DNA from: Cloacibacterium sp964530915
Lineage (GTDB): Bacteria > Bacteroidota > Bacteroidia > Flavobacteriales > Weeksellaceae
Direction: 5' to 3'
Length of the DNA stretch: 29,529 nucleotides
Assembly: GCA_964530915.1 (NCBI GenBank)
Contig: CAZHCK010000029.1
Coordinates: 1-29,529, forward strand
The notes beneath the pieces are model-generated. The model had not been told where the DNA came from, did no database searches, and saw only the letters and a list, made by a program, of their open reading frames with translations. This document shows positions 1-7,895 of this stretch, in pieces; the stretch's first letter is position 1, and every line of letters begins with the position of its first letter. Position numbers and translations under genes: made by a program.

Positions 1-596
1 CATAAAGGCTTTCTGTATTTTTTTTCAATTATAAAATCTTCTTCTATTTCTTCGTCTAAAATTTTCTTCCAGAGGGAAGATAGTTCTTCATCTACTTCTT
101 TTTGAGTAATCTCTTCTTGAAAAATCCCCTTTTCAATATTTAAAAATTTTTCTTCGGATATCAGTGGAGAAATACCAAAAAACTGAAGCATCCTAATCAG
201 AAAAAAGTAATGCGCATGCATCTTTTTCTCTAAAATTTTCTTTTTGAAAGATTTAATTTCTTGATAAAGAGCAATTTGCTGACTTTCGTTCTTCAAAATT
301 TGATTGAGAAAATCCGAAAGGAAGAAAATCACAGCATTCTGATGAACATTTACCTCATCTGGTAATTTTTCGCTTAGTTCTACTTTTTTAATTGTAGCAA
401 GATTTCCATGATGGCTTGAAAAGGTAATTTCCAACTCATTAAGCGGCGAAAGAAAGGCTTTCTTTTTGTTTTTAGCAGAATATATCCCTCGCATGAAAAA
501 CGACTGAAAACCGCTTTCTAACGTGTAACAATGCAGAATGGCATCATAATCTCCGTATTTAATGTATGAGAGTAAAAATCCTGTGTTTTTATCCAT
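1..596 (-). CDS. recO: DNA repair protein RecO, N-terminal part (runs off window)
   Basis: About 198 N-terminal residues are visible, beginning MDKNTGFLLSYIKYGDYDAI; the rest lies before position 1. This opening, followed by a stretch on an exported-looking strand pattern (LHCYTLESGFQSFFMRGI, then a Lys-rich SAKNKKK segment), matches the OB-fold start of RecO (an ILLSYIKYGD/TLEFG-type pattern), and the later helical part fits the RecO C-terminal region. RecO works in the cytoplasm in the RecF pathway, loading RecA onto SSB-coated DNA and annealing strands. The ATG overlaps the porZ stop as TAATG, which suggests translational coupling and fixes the start. recO next to porZ is a neighbourhood I recall from other Bacteroidota. 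The zinc-binding region, if any, is not visible. Confidence 0.8.
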   Translation of the reverse strand, partial: MDKNTGFLLSYIKYGDYDAILHCYTLESGFQSFFMRGIYSAKNKKKAFLSPLNELEITFSSHHGNLATIKKVELSEKLPDEVNVHQNAVIFFLSDFLNQILKNESQQIALYQEIKSFKKKILEKKMHAHYFFLIRMLQFFGISPLISEEKFLNIEKGIFQEEITQKEVDEELSSLWKKILDEEIEEDFIIEKKYRKPL

Positions 597-2851
597 TAAT
601 TCACCACTGCAATTTTCGCGGTAGCTTTATCGGTTCCATCTTCATTGGTCATTAAGACAAAATAAATTCCCGAGGCTACTCTAATGCCTTTTTGATTATT
701 GAGGTTCCATTCGTAATATCCGCCTCTTGCTACTGCTTGATGCACCACGTTTCCTGCTGCATCTGTAATTCTAATATTGGTTTTTTCTGCAAGTCCTGTA
801 ATTTTTACATTTCCTCTGTATTGACTTGTAACGACTGGATTTGGATAAACTTTTATCTCAGAAAAATCGCTAGAAACATTGATTACATCTCCTTGATACA
901 CCACAATTCCATCAAAAGTTACAAAATAGACCTTTCCAGTTTTAGGGTCAACTTTTATATCTGTTACTACATCACTTGGTAATGGCGAATTTACTTTTGT
1001 AAAATGAGAAATGGTATTTTCGCCATTAGAACTAAGATAAAAAACACCTCCACCTTCTACAGAAACCCATTTTTGATTTCCTGAATCTACTTCAATTTGA
1101 AGAATGGATAAATCTTTAAAAAGCTCTTCTGGAATTCCATTTTGAGTAATAACAATAGGCTCTGCTATAGGAGTTTTTTCAACAGCTGAAGAACCCCCAG
1201 ATAAAATTCTTAGCCCTTTATCAGTACCTATCCAAATATCTCCTGATTTATCGCCAGCAGAGCTCAAAGTTCCTGCGCCACTATCTGGCAATCCGCTTTT
1301 AGTATCTAAAAGAAATATTTTATCATCTGATAAATTATCAATCGTCTTGTTATAATCAAACGCAACAAAATAATTTTGTCTTGGTGTAGGTAACCAAATG
1401 TAACCATCAAAAAAAATAGGTTTCTGAGCTGCCGCAACAACATTTAAATCCTTGACTAAAAAACCATCAGTATTTTTATCATAAAATAGTAATGACGAAG
1501 CAACAGTACCTATTGTAAAAGCCATACTCCCAATTAAATTATTCTGATCATCATAGGTAAAACCTACTGGTCTGTTATAACTGAAATTTGTAGAAAGACT
1601 ATAATATTTAACAAAATCAAAATCTTTTTTAGATTCATTATAAGTAAATTTATAAATACCTTGACCTGTAGTTTGGTTATAATTTGCGGTAAAAACTTCT
1701 TTGTAATTTATCGGACTTGCAATAACATCTAGTATATTAAAAATAATAGGATTATTTAGAAAATAAGAAGGATATACCCATTGTCTTCCATCATAAAAAT
1801 AAAATCCTAAATCTGGCCTTGGACTTATAGGAGAATTATACCTTCCTTCTCTTCCCCCAGTTGATACCCATAATTTATCTTCTTGAATTTGAATTTTATA
1901 TGAAATATTAGAATACGGACCATCTGGTTTATAGGAGTTTTTAGATTCATCATAAATTCCGGAAAGTTTAGTTCCTGTATAAACTTGATTGTTTACTACG
2001 TAAGCCGTATTTACTTCTTCTGCAATATCTATTGTTTTTTGCAAAGTTCCTGTAAGTGTATACGCATATACTTTGGTTTGGTCTGCAACAATAATTTGGG
2101 AATCCGTAATTTTGAGGTCTTTAATTTTGGTAAAACTTTGCGGAATAGAACTTAAACTTCCTACATTACCATAATACACCGTGTTGTTATTAGATAATAC
2201 CAAAGCTGCTTTAGAATCTATTTGTGTATAATTTCCTGCTACGGAATTCCAGTTGCTGTACACCGAAAAAGTTACATCTATAGGATGATATTTAAGACTG
2301 GTTCCTGTAATCGCATAAACCGTATTGTCTTTTATAGTGGCCTCTAAAACTTTTTCATAAGAAGTACCATTAAAAAAGAAACAAGTATCCCCAAATTCTT
2401 TTTTAGCGATGTTAAAAATAGAAACGCCATAACCTACAGAAATCACGGCTTTGTCTCCATTGATAGAAATATTATTAATCGTTTTGCTTCCTGTATAACT
2501 TTGTGAAAGCGGAATATCTACCACATACGTTACACCATCTGAAGTTACCACATCTAAATTACCAGATTTATAACCTATGATAGCTGTATTGGTAGCAGCA
2601 TCATAGTCAAAAGCCGAAATTTTCACTTCGTGCAAACCATTGGTTTTAGAAAGTTTGGTAATTTCTCCTGAAATGGTGTTGTAATAAAAAACTCCATTTT
2701 CGGTTGCTGCAATGATTTTTCCGTCTTTTTCTTTGAAAGCCAATACATTATTGTAAGAGAACAAATCGCTCCACTTACTATTGGTGCTTTGCGAAAACAC
2801 TGAAAAATACGACAAAAGCAGTAAAAAGACTAATATATTTTTTTTCATCAT
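596..2851 (-). CDS. porZ: PorZ-like type IX secretion system protein (beta-propellers plus sorting domain)
   Basis: About 751 residues. The ORF opens TTG-ATG-ATG-AAA; I chose the first ATG (2851), and the next ATG at 2848 is equally possible. A hydrophobic signal peptide ends near FSVFSQ. The body is a long run of short beta-strand repeats with propeller signatures such as AATENGVFYY near the N-terminus and DIWIGTDKGLRIL in the C-terminal half. The last 75 or so residues form a Por-type C-terminal domain (KVYPNPV start, then GIYFVLM). In the family, PorZ is part of the PorU-PorV-PorQ-PorZ attachment complex at the cell surface, which cleaves sorting domains and attaches cargo to lipopolysaccharide. 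It lies 6 bases after the metallophosphatase and overlaps recO by one base. A generic propeller sorting-domain protein is the alternative; the recO linkage favours PorZ. Confidence 0.83.
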   Translation of the reverse strand: MMKKNILVFLLLLSYFSVFSQSTNSKWSDLFSYNNVLAFKEKDGKIIAATENGVFYYNTISGEITKLSKTNGLHEVKISAFDYDAATNTAIIGYKSGNLDVVTSDGVTYVVDIPLSQSYTGSKTINNISINGDKAVISVGYGVSIFNIAKKEFGDTCFFFNGTSYEKVLEATIKDNTVYAITGTSLKYHPIDVTFSVYSNWNSVAGNYTQIDSKAALVLSNNNTVYYGNVGSLSSIPQSFTKIKDLKITDSQIIVADQTKVYAYTLTGTLQKTIDIAEEVNTAYVVNNQVYTGTKLSGIYDESKNSYKPDGPYSNISYKIQIQEDKLWVSTGGREGRYNSPISPRPDLGFYFYDGRQWVYPSYFLNNPIIFNILDVIASPINYKEVFTANYNQTTGQGIYKFTYNESKKDFDFVKYYSLSTNFSYNRPVGFTYDDQNNLIGSMAFTIGTVASSLLFYDKNTDGFLVKDLNVVAAAQKPIFFDGYIWLPTPRQNYFVAFDYNKTIDNLSDDKIFLLDTKSGLPDSGAGTLSSAGDKSGDIWIGTDKGLRILSGGSSAVEKTPIAEPIVITQNGIPEELFKDLSILQIEVDSGNQKWVSVEGGGVFYLSSNGENTISHFTKVNSPLPSDVVTDIKVDPKTGKVYFVTFDGIVVYQGDVINVSSDFSEIKVYPNPVVTSQYRGNVKITGLAEKTNIRITDAAGNVVHQAVARGGYYEWNLNNQKGIRVASGIYFVLMTNEDGTDKATAKIAVVN

Positions 2852-2857
2852 CAATTT

Positions 2858-3808
2858 TTAACCTAAAATGCTATCATCTATAACTTGATTATTCCATGAA
2901 ATATTTTGTAAACTCTTATTTTTGTCAAAATAAAAATCTATTCTTCCTAGAAGCAAACCAGCCCAACCTACTTGATTCACCAAAACGTTTTTTCCACTTT
3001 TATTGGTGAAAGTTAGTGGTTCCTTTAAAAAAGTATGGGTATGACCTCCTAAAATTAAATCAATATTATCCGTTTGAGCTGCTAATTTTTTGTCAGAAAT
3101 TTTATCCACGTCATCTCTATAATCAAAGCCAATATGTGATAGACAAATCACCAAATCACAACCTTTTTCTTTTCTCAGAAAATCTGCATAATGCTGTGCG
3201 ATTTCTACTGGGTTCAAATACTTAGTTTCTTGGTATTGTTTCTTACCAACCAATCCATCTAACTCTATTCCCACTCCGAAAAGACCAACCTTAATTCCAT
3301 CTTTTTTGAAGATTTTATATTTTTCAGTTTTTCCATCAAGAATGGTATTGCTGAAATCGTAATTGGAAGTGATAAAAGGAAATTTAGCATTCGGTAAAGC
3401 CTTCAAGAAGCCATCTAAACCATTGTCGAAATCATGATTTCCCATAGTTGCAGCATCATAACCCATCATAGACATTAATTTAAACTCTAGTTCACCTCCA
3501 TAAAAATTAAAATATGGCGTTCCTTGAAAAATATCTCCTGCATCAAGCAATAGAACGTTTTTTTCTTGGCTTCTAATCTGCTGAATTAACGTAGCACGTC
3601 TTGCAAAACCTCCTTGATTAGGATTTCTAGAATAACTAGAATCAAACGGTTCTATTCTACTGTGTTGGTCATTGGTATGTAAAACGGTCAGTTTATAAGC
3701 TGCATTTTTATCAAGAATACTTTTTTGACTGGCAAAAACTAAATTAGGCGCTAAAGAAAGTGCTAATGTTCCGCCTCCTACTGTTTTTAAAAATTCTTTT
3801 CTGTTCAT
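2858..3808 (-). CDS. Metallophosphatase, catalytic half of a split 5'-nucleotidase
   Basis: A 316-residue protein of the UshA/5'-nucleotidase metallophosphoesterase type. All dinuclear metal ligands are visible: DQH (D47, H49), GD (D92), GNHD (N124, H125), SHIG (H225) and GGHTH (H256, H258). The N-terminus NRKEFLK followed by a Gly/Ala/Leu segment ending VFA resembles a Tat-like signal with one Arg replaced by Lys, so export to the periplasm is likely but the route is unsure. The protein stops where UshA would continue into its nucleotide-binding C-terminal domain. That domain is encoded by the gene just upstream, joined by a TAATG overlap. The likely reaction is phosphate release from nucleotides or related phosphoesters; the substrate cannot be read from the sequence. 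Confidence 0.88.
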   Translation of the reverse strand: MNRKEFLKTVGGGTLALSLAPNLVFASQKSILDKNAAYKLTVLHTNDQHSRIEPFDSSYSRNPNQGGFARRATLIQQIRSQEKNVLLLDAGDIFQGTPYFNFYGGELEFKLMSMMGYDAATMGNHDFDNGLDGFLKALPNAKFPFITSNYDFSNTILDGKTEKYKIFKKDGIKVGLFGVGIELDGLVGKKQYQETKYLNPVEIAQHYADFLRKEKGCDLVICLSHIGFDYRDDVDKISDKKLAAQTDNIDLILGGHTHTFLKEPLTFTNKSGKNVLVNQVGWAGLLLGRIDFYFDKNKSLQNISWNNQVIDDSILG

Positions 3809-4557
3809 TAGTTTTTCCCTTTAAAATTTAAACGAATGTCTGTATTAGCTTTTACTTCTGGATTTTTCTTGAAATATTCTAAAAATAAATCTCTCAATTT
3901 AATTCCTGTAGAAATCAATTCTCCTTTGCTGAAAAACTTCATATTATCACCACCTAAAGCAAGATAATCAGACGTAGCGATGTAATACACCTCATCATCT
4001 TCTACATTTTCGCCATCGATTAAGGCTTGATTAATTTTACCGTTTTCTGTTTCTATATAAAGATGAGAAACGGGGTTATTTTTCTGTGTTTCTAAATAAT
4101 ATTGAAACAAACCTCTTAAATCACTTCCTTTCATTTTTACGATTACTACTTCATTTTCAAAAGGCATTACTTCGAAAACATGTTTGGTTAAAATATCTCC
4201 TGCTCCAATCGTAGAACGAATTCCACCGATGTTAATTACCGCAGCATCTACATCAATATCATTTTTTTCGCCCCATTCTTCTGCTCCTTCATAAGTAAAA
4301 TCTGCTAAAAGGTTCCCTAAATTAGAATTGTCTCCCGATTTATTAAGGTCTACAGAAGTGTAAGAAATTTTAGCATTCATTTTTTTCTCCAACTCTACTT
4401 TGTAAGGAGCAATAACGGAAACAAAATTCTGATTTTCTGCAATTTCAGAAGTAATAGAAGTATTTTTCTGCGGTTGAACTTGAGCCACTTGAAGCGGAGT
4501 TCTGCATGCAGAAGCAGTGAGCGCAACGATGGCCAACAACCAAATTTTATTTTTCAT
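3808..4557 (-). CDS. 5'-nucleotidase C-terminal domain lipoprotein
   Basis: About 249 residues from the ATG at 4557. A longer ORF starts at 4581, but only the 4557 start gives a proper lipoprotein signal: MKNKIWLLAIVALTASAC, with lipidated Cys18. The mature part matches the substrate-binding C-terminal domain of UshA-type 5'-nucleotidases: GGIRSTIGAGDI, then FEVMPFENEVV, and the late YYIATSDYLALGGDNMKFF motif. The metal-binding catalytic domain is absent here and is supplied by the next gene, whose ATG overlaps this stop codon. The two products probably work together in the envelope, the lipoprotein anchoring and providing nucleotide contacts. It is the first gene of the operon that continues to porZ and recO. 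Confidence 0.88.
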   Translation of the reverse strand: MKNKIWLLAIVALTASACRTPLQVAQVQPQKNTSITSEIAENQNFVSVIAPYKVELEKKMNAKISYTSVDLNKSGDNSNLGNLLADFTYEGAEEWGEKNDIDVDAAVINIGGIRSTIGAGDILTKHVFEVMPFENEVVIVKMKGSDLRGLFQYYLETQKNNPVSHLYIETENGKINQALIDGENVEDDEVYYIATSDYLALGGDNMKFFSKGELISTGIKLRDLFLEYFKKNPEVKANTDIRLNFKGKN

Positions 4558-4578
4558 GATTTTATAAAAATTGTAATG

Positions 4579-4608
4579 CAAATATAATTGATTATCTGTT
4601 ATTATGAA
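4579..4608 (-). promoter_or_regulatory. Promoter of the 5'-nucleotidase/porZ/recO operon
   Basis: Minus strand: TATATTTG (4586-4579) fits the Bacteroidota -7 element TAnnTTTG exactly. A TTC (4608-4606) sits 19 bases upstream as a weak -33 match. The predicted start of transcription is near 4572, about 15 bases before the ATG at 4557, which also supports that ATG over the longer reading frame. Confidence 0.6.
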
Positions 4609-4616
4609 TAGATTTT

Positions 4617-4843
4617 TTGGCGGGCGTGAACCGAAGAAATTTGCGTAAAAAATAGCCCCGATTGCCTCTTTGTTTTTTTATATTTTTAAAGGAATCTGCG
4701 AAACTCGTGCCTCGTTTTGAAGCGGAAATCCTTTTAAAATTTTCAGGTTTTTTCATTTTATGAAACCTGAGTGAAAAAATTTTAAAAGATTGCAGCGAAA
4801 AGCGGGACCAAAAGTGATGAGAATTAGTAAACTTCTTGCTCCT
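4617..4843. repeat. Structured intergenic element with long inverted repeat
   Basis: The non-coding stretch between the two divergent operons is not featureless. At its centre is an inverted repeat: outer arms ATCcTTTTAAAATTTT (4728-4743) and AAAATTTTAAAAGAT (4776-4790), and inner arms CAGGTTT (4744-4750) and AAACCTG (4763-4769). Around it are GC-richer blocks, AGCCCCGATTGC (4654-4665) and GATTGCAGCGAAAAGCGGGA (4788-4807), sharing GATTGC as a direct repeat and CCCCG/CGGGA as outer complementary ends. I recall similar AGCCCCGAT ... AGCGGGA ... GCTCC blocks in intergenic regions of flavobacterial genomes, so I read this as one copy of a dispersed element. No second copy occurs in this window. 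Its boundaries are approximate and its function is unknown. Confidence 0.5.
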
Positions 4844-4868
4844 GAAAAAAAATTTTTCACTAATTTTG
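4836..4868 (+). promoter_or_regulatory. Promoter of dapA
   Basis: TAATTTTG (4861-4868) fits TAnnTTTG. TTG at 4836-4838 is 22 bases upstream, slightly long for a -33 element. It predicts a leader of about 25 bases before the dapA ATG at 4900. The T-rich TTTTTCAC just before the box recurs at 8422-8429. Confidence 0.55.
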
Positions 4869-4899
4869 AACAAATTAATTTTTATAACACAATTTAACA

Positions 4900-5772
4900 A
4901 TGAGTAACTTAAAAGGAGTAGGTGTAGCATTAGTAACACCTTTCAACGAAGATTTATCAGTAGATTTTGATTCGCTAACGAGATTAGTAGAATACAACAT
5001 CGAAAATGGCACCAATTATTTAGTAGTTCTAGGAACCACAGCAGAAGCTGCTACTCTTTCTGCAGCAGAAAAACAAGAAGTTATAAAACACGTTATAAAG
5101 ATTAATAATAAACGTTTACCATTGGTTTTAGGAATCGGTGGAAACAACACTCTAGAGGTTAAAAAACAAATTGAACAAGCTGATTTAACTGATTTTGACG
5201 CGGTTCTATCAGTATCTCCTTACTATAACAAACCAAACCAAGAAGGACTTTATCAGCATTACAAAATGCTAGCTTCTACAGGGAAACAAATTATTATTTA
5301 TAACGTTCCGGGAAGAACTGGTCAAAACATAGAGGCTTCTACCACATTGCGTTTAGCGAATGAATTCCCTAATCTTTTTATGATTAAAGAAGCTGCACCA
5401 AACATCTTACAATATTTTGATATTTTAAGAAAAAAATCTGCAAATTTCTCTTTAGTTTCTGGAGATGATGAATATACGCTTCCGGTAACTTTAGCAGGTG
5501 GAGACGGTGTAATTTCTGTAATTGGACAAGGTTATCCTAAGGAATTTTCTACAATGGTAAAACTTGCTTTCGAAGGAAAAGTAAAAGAAGCTTATGAAAT
5601 TCATAACAAATTGGTAGAAATTACCAGACTTATTTTTGCTGAAGGAAATCCTTGCGGAATTAAAACCGTTTTAGCAGAGAAAGGAATTATCAAAAACTAC
5701 TTAAGATTGCCTCTAGTTGTTGCTTCTGAAGGTTTACAAGCCAAAATAAAAGCAGAAATGGCAAAAATTTAA
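4900..5772 (+). CDS. dapA: 4-Hydroxy-tetrahydrodipicolinate synthase
   Basis: A 290-residue cytoplasmic TIM-barrel enzyme of the usual family length. It condenses pyruvate with aspartate semialdehyde in the diaminopimelate/lysine pathway. Visible active-site residues are Thr46-Thr47 in LGTTAEAATL, Tyr109 in SPYYNKPNQEG, Tyr134 and Arg139 in YNVPGRTG, and the Schiff-base Lys163 in MIKEAAPN. The Thr-Thr motif reads GTTAEA where many homologues have GTTGEG/S; I believe this is common in the phylum. It is a single-gene unit with its own promoter and a hairpin terminator directly after it. No lysine riboswitch-like leader fits in the short 5' region. A related N-acetylneuraminate lyase is less likely given the full DapA motif set. 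Confidence 0.95.
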   Translation: MSNLKGVGVALVTPFNEDLSVDFDSLTRLVEYNIENGTNYLVVLGTTAEAATLSAAEKQEVIKHVIKINNKRLPLVLGIGGNNTLEVKKQIEQADLTDFDAVLSVSPYYNKPNQEGLYQHYKMLASTGKQIIIYNVPGRTGQNIEASTTLRLANEFPNLFMIKEAAPNILQYFDILRKKSANFSLVSGDDEYTLPVTLAGGDGVISVIGQGYPKEFSTMVKLAFEGKVKEAYEIHNKLVEITRLIFAEGNPCGIKTVLAEKGIIKNYLRLPLVVASEGLQAKIKAEMAKI

Positions 5773-5796
5773 TGGGAAAACCAATTTTTTACTATA

Positions 5797-5827
5797 TTGA
5801 GGCGCGATTTTTCGCGTCTCAACTTTT
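5797..5827 (+). terminator. Terminator after dapA
   Basis: An 11-bp hairpin, TTGAGGCGCGA (5797-5807) and TCGCGTCTCAA (5812-5822), has one G-U pair and a TTTT loop. It is followed by CTTTTAT. The stem is strong and GC-rich against the local background; the T-tract is short. Confidence 0.75.
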
Positions 5828-5867
5828 ATAAAAAAAAATCATAACTATATAAACTAAGAAAACTTTT

Positions 5868-6830
5868 ATGGAGAAAACTGACATGAGAAACTACTCTTCT
5901 TCTTTCAGAGGAAAAGGTAGCGAATTTTTTGGCGTAGTGGTTATCAACTGGCTATTGACCGTTATTACTTTGGGATTATATTATCCTTGGGCAAAAGAAA
6001 GAACCCTAAAATATTTGTACGCGAACACTTACTTAGAAAATGACAGATTTCAATTTTCCGGAACAGGAAAAGAAATGTTCGTAGGTTTTATTAAAGTATT
6101 TGGAATGTTTTTATTCCTGTATTTAGCATTTTTATTTGCTGCACAATCACAAAACGCGGCACTTTCTGCGATAATTCTTCTTTTATTCTATGCTTTTATT
6201 TTAGGCATTATTCCTTTTGCTATTCACGGATTTTACAGATATAGAATGTCTAGAACTTCATGGAGAGGAATAAGATTTGGATACAGAGGAGACAGAAGCA
6301 CTTTGGTAAAAATGTATTTCAGAGATTTATTTTTGACCATTCTTACCTTCGGAATTTATAGCTCTTGGATGACGATTCACCTTAGAAATTATACCTTGAG
6401 CAATGTAAAATTTGGGAGCGCATCATTTAAACATCAAGCAAATGGTGATGATTATTTTTTCCTTAATCTTAAAGGAATAATTTTAACCTATATTACGCTA
6501 GGAATTTACAGTTTTTGGTTCCAAAGAGACATCATTAACTTTTATTTTGACCATTTAAGTCTTCATCACAATGATAAAAAGGTTAAGTTCAAATCTCACC
6601 TAAGTGCAGGAGATATTTTTGAATTATTAATCATCAATTTAATTATTATTGTTTTCACGTTAGGATTAGGTTATGCTTTTGCAGAAGTGAGAACTTTAAC
6701 TACTATGTTTTCTAAACTTCAGATTTATGGTGATATCGATTTAGATGCGATTCAACAAACTGAAGCAGAATACAAAAACGCCTTCGGAGACGAAGCATTA
6801 GATGTAATGGATTTAAGCGGAGTAATCTAA
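5868..6830 (+). CDS. DUF898 (YjgN-family) membrane protein
   Basis: A 320-residue polytopic inner-membrane protein. Repeated hydrophobic segments alternate with the short recurrent motif LGLYYPWAKERTLKYLYANT (near residues 36-55), echoed later as FGIYSSWMTIHLRNYTLSNV and LGIYSFWFQRDIINFYFDH. These W/Y-rich repeats after each membrane helix are typical of the DUF898/YjgN family, whose biochemical role is not known. The stop codon abuts the ATG of the M48 peptidase (TAAATG), so the two are almost certainly co-expressed; I recall this pairing from other genomes. The membrane protein could be a partner or substrate platform for the peptidase, which is inference. Confidence 0.85.
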   Translation: MEKTDMRNYSSSFRGKGSEFFGVVVINWLLTVITLGLYYPWAKERTLKYLYANTYLENDRFQFSGTGKEMFVGFIKVFGMFLFLYLAFLFAAQSQNAALSAIILLLFYAFILGIIPFAIHGFYRYRMSRTSWRGIRFGYRGDRSTLVKMYFRDLFLTILTFGIYSSWMTIHLRNYTLSNVKFGSASFKHQANGDDYFFLNLKGIILTYITLGIYSFWFQRDIINFYFDHLSLHHNDKKVKFKSHLSAGDIFELLIINLIIIVFTLGLGYAFAEVRTLTTMFSKLQIYGDIDLDAIQQTEAEYKNAFGDEALDVMDLSGVI

Positions 6831-7895
6831 ATGAGTTTTACTAAAGCATATGGTAAATATTTTGACAGCCATACTTCTAAACCCTATGACGTAGAGTTAG
6901 AAATATGGCCCGAAAAAAAAATTTCCTTTTTTTATAATAATCGAAAGCTCAATTGGAATTTCGAGGAAGTTTCTTTTGAAAAAAATAGCGATACGCTCTA
7001 CATTACCAAAAAAGAGAATCACGCAGAGAGTTTAAGAATAGACAATCCTTACGTTATCAATCTTATTTACCAATCTGCTAAAAAATCTCGGAACATTTCT
7101 TGGTATCAAAATATTCTAGATTTAGGATTCAAATTTTATGCAGTTGCCACCGTTACAGTAGTTGCAGCGATTGCTTTATTTTATGTTTTCGTAATTCCTT
7201 GGATGAGTGAACGTGTTACCGAAATCACGCCTGTAGAATTTGACAATAAAATAGGAGATTCTCAATACAACCAGATGGAAAGTATTCTTGAAATTGACCA
7301 AAAAAAATCAAGAATTCTTCAAGAATTTGCTTCAAATATTGATTTTGAAACTTCTAGAAAACTGACTTTCAAAGTAGTTAATGACAGCGAAATCAATGCT
7401 TATGCTTTGCCAAATGGAACCATCTTGGTGCATTCAGGAATTTTATATAAAATTTCTAATTATGAGCAGTTAGCTGCACTTCTTGGTCACGAAGCTACTC
7501 ATGTGAAAGAAAGACACAGCATCAAAATTCTTTCCAGAGCTATTTCTGGCTACATCATTGTTTCTGCTGTAACTGGCGATGTAAACGGAATCATGTCTAC
7601 TATTGCAGATAATGCCAATCAATTGAATAATCTATCTTATTCTAGAGATTTTGAAGAATCTTCTGATGCAGGTAGTTATCAGATTCTTAGAAAGAATAAA
7701 ATCAATCCAAAAGGTTTAGAAGAACTTTTTTCGATTTTAAAGGAAAAGGAAGGTCTAGAAATCCCTAAAATTCTTTCTACTCATCCTATTACAAATGACA
7801 GAATAAATTTTGCCAAAAAATTAATTCATCAAAACGAATATACCTCAATTCCACATCAAGAATTAGAGCAACTTTTTACTGAACTCAAAAAATGA
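6831..7895 (+). CDS. M48-family zinc metallopeptidase, membrane-anchored
   Basis: A 354-residue protein. The zinc-binding HEATH motif is at H220-H224 in LLGHEATHVKERHS. The third ligand is Glu275 in SRDFEESSDAG, the usual SRxxExxxD arrangement. One membrane segment spans about residues 101-124 (after a soluble N-terminal part of about 90 residues), leaving the peptidase domain probably on the periplasmic side. A late THPITNDRI motif is typical of this group. The gene abuts the DUF898 gene and overlaps the next gene by ATGA. It probably acts in envelope protein quality control; the substrate is unknown. The cytoplasmic N-terminal region is not a recognised domain to me. Confidence 0.87.
   Translation: MSFTKAYGKYFDSHTSKPYDVELEIWPEKKISFFYNNRKLNWNFEEVSFEKNSDTLYITKKENHAESLRIDNPYVINLIYQSAKKSRNISWYQNILDLGFKFYAVATVTVVAAIALFYVFVIPWMSERVTEITPVEFDNKIGDSQYNQMESILEIDQKKSRILQEFASNIDFETSRKLTFKVVNDSEINAYALPNGTILVHSGILYKISNYEQLAALLGHEATHVKERHSIKILSRAISGYIIVSAVTGDVNGIMSTIADNANQLNNLSYSRDFEESSDAGSYQILRKNKINPKGLEELFSILKEKEGLEIPKILSTHPITNDRINFAKKLIHQNEYTSIPHQELEQLFTELKK

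Noticed and set aside
692..982. 96-residue plus-strand frame opposite porZ
   Set aside because: Cys/Ile-rich translation lying wholly inside a well-supported gene, with no start signals; a shadow frame.
4869..4899. Lysine riboswitch upstream of dapA
   Set aside because: The leader predicted from the promoter is about 25 bases, too short for a lysine riboswitch, and no conserved lysine-aptamer sequence is recognised in the preceding element.
4592..4939. 115-residue minus-strand reading frame between the nucleotidase operon and dapA
   Set aside because: It runs through the inverted-repeat element and into the start of dapA, has a Phe/Ser/Lys-rich composition, no domain and no promoter. It is better explained as a by-product of the structured element.
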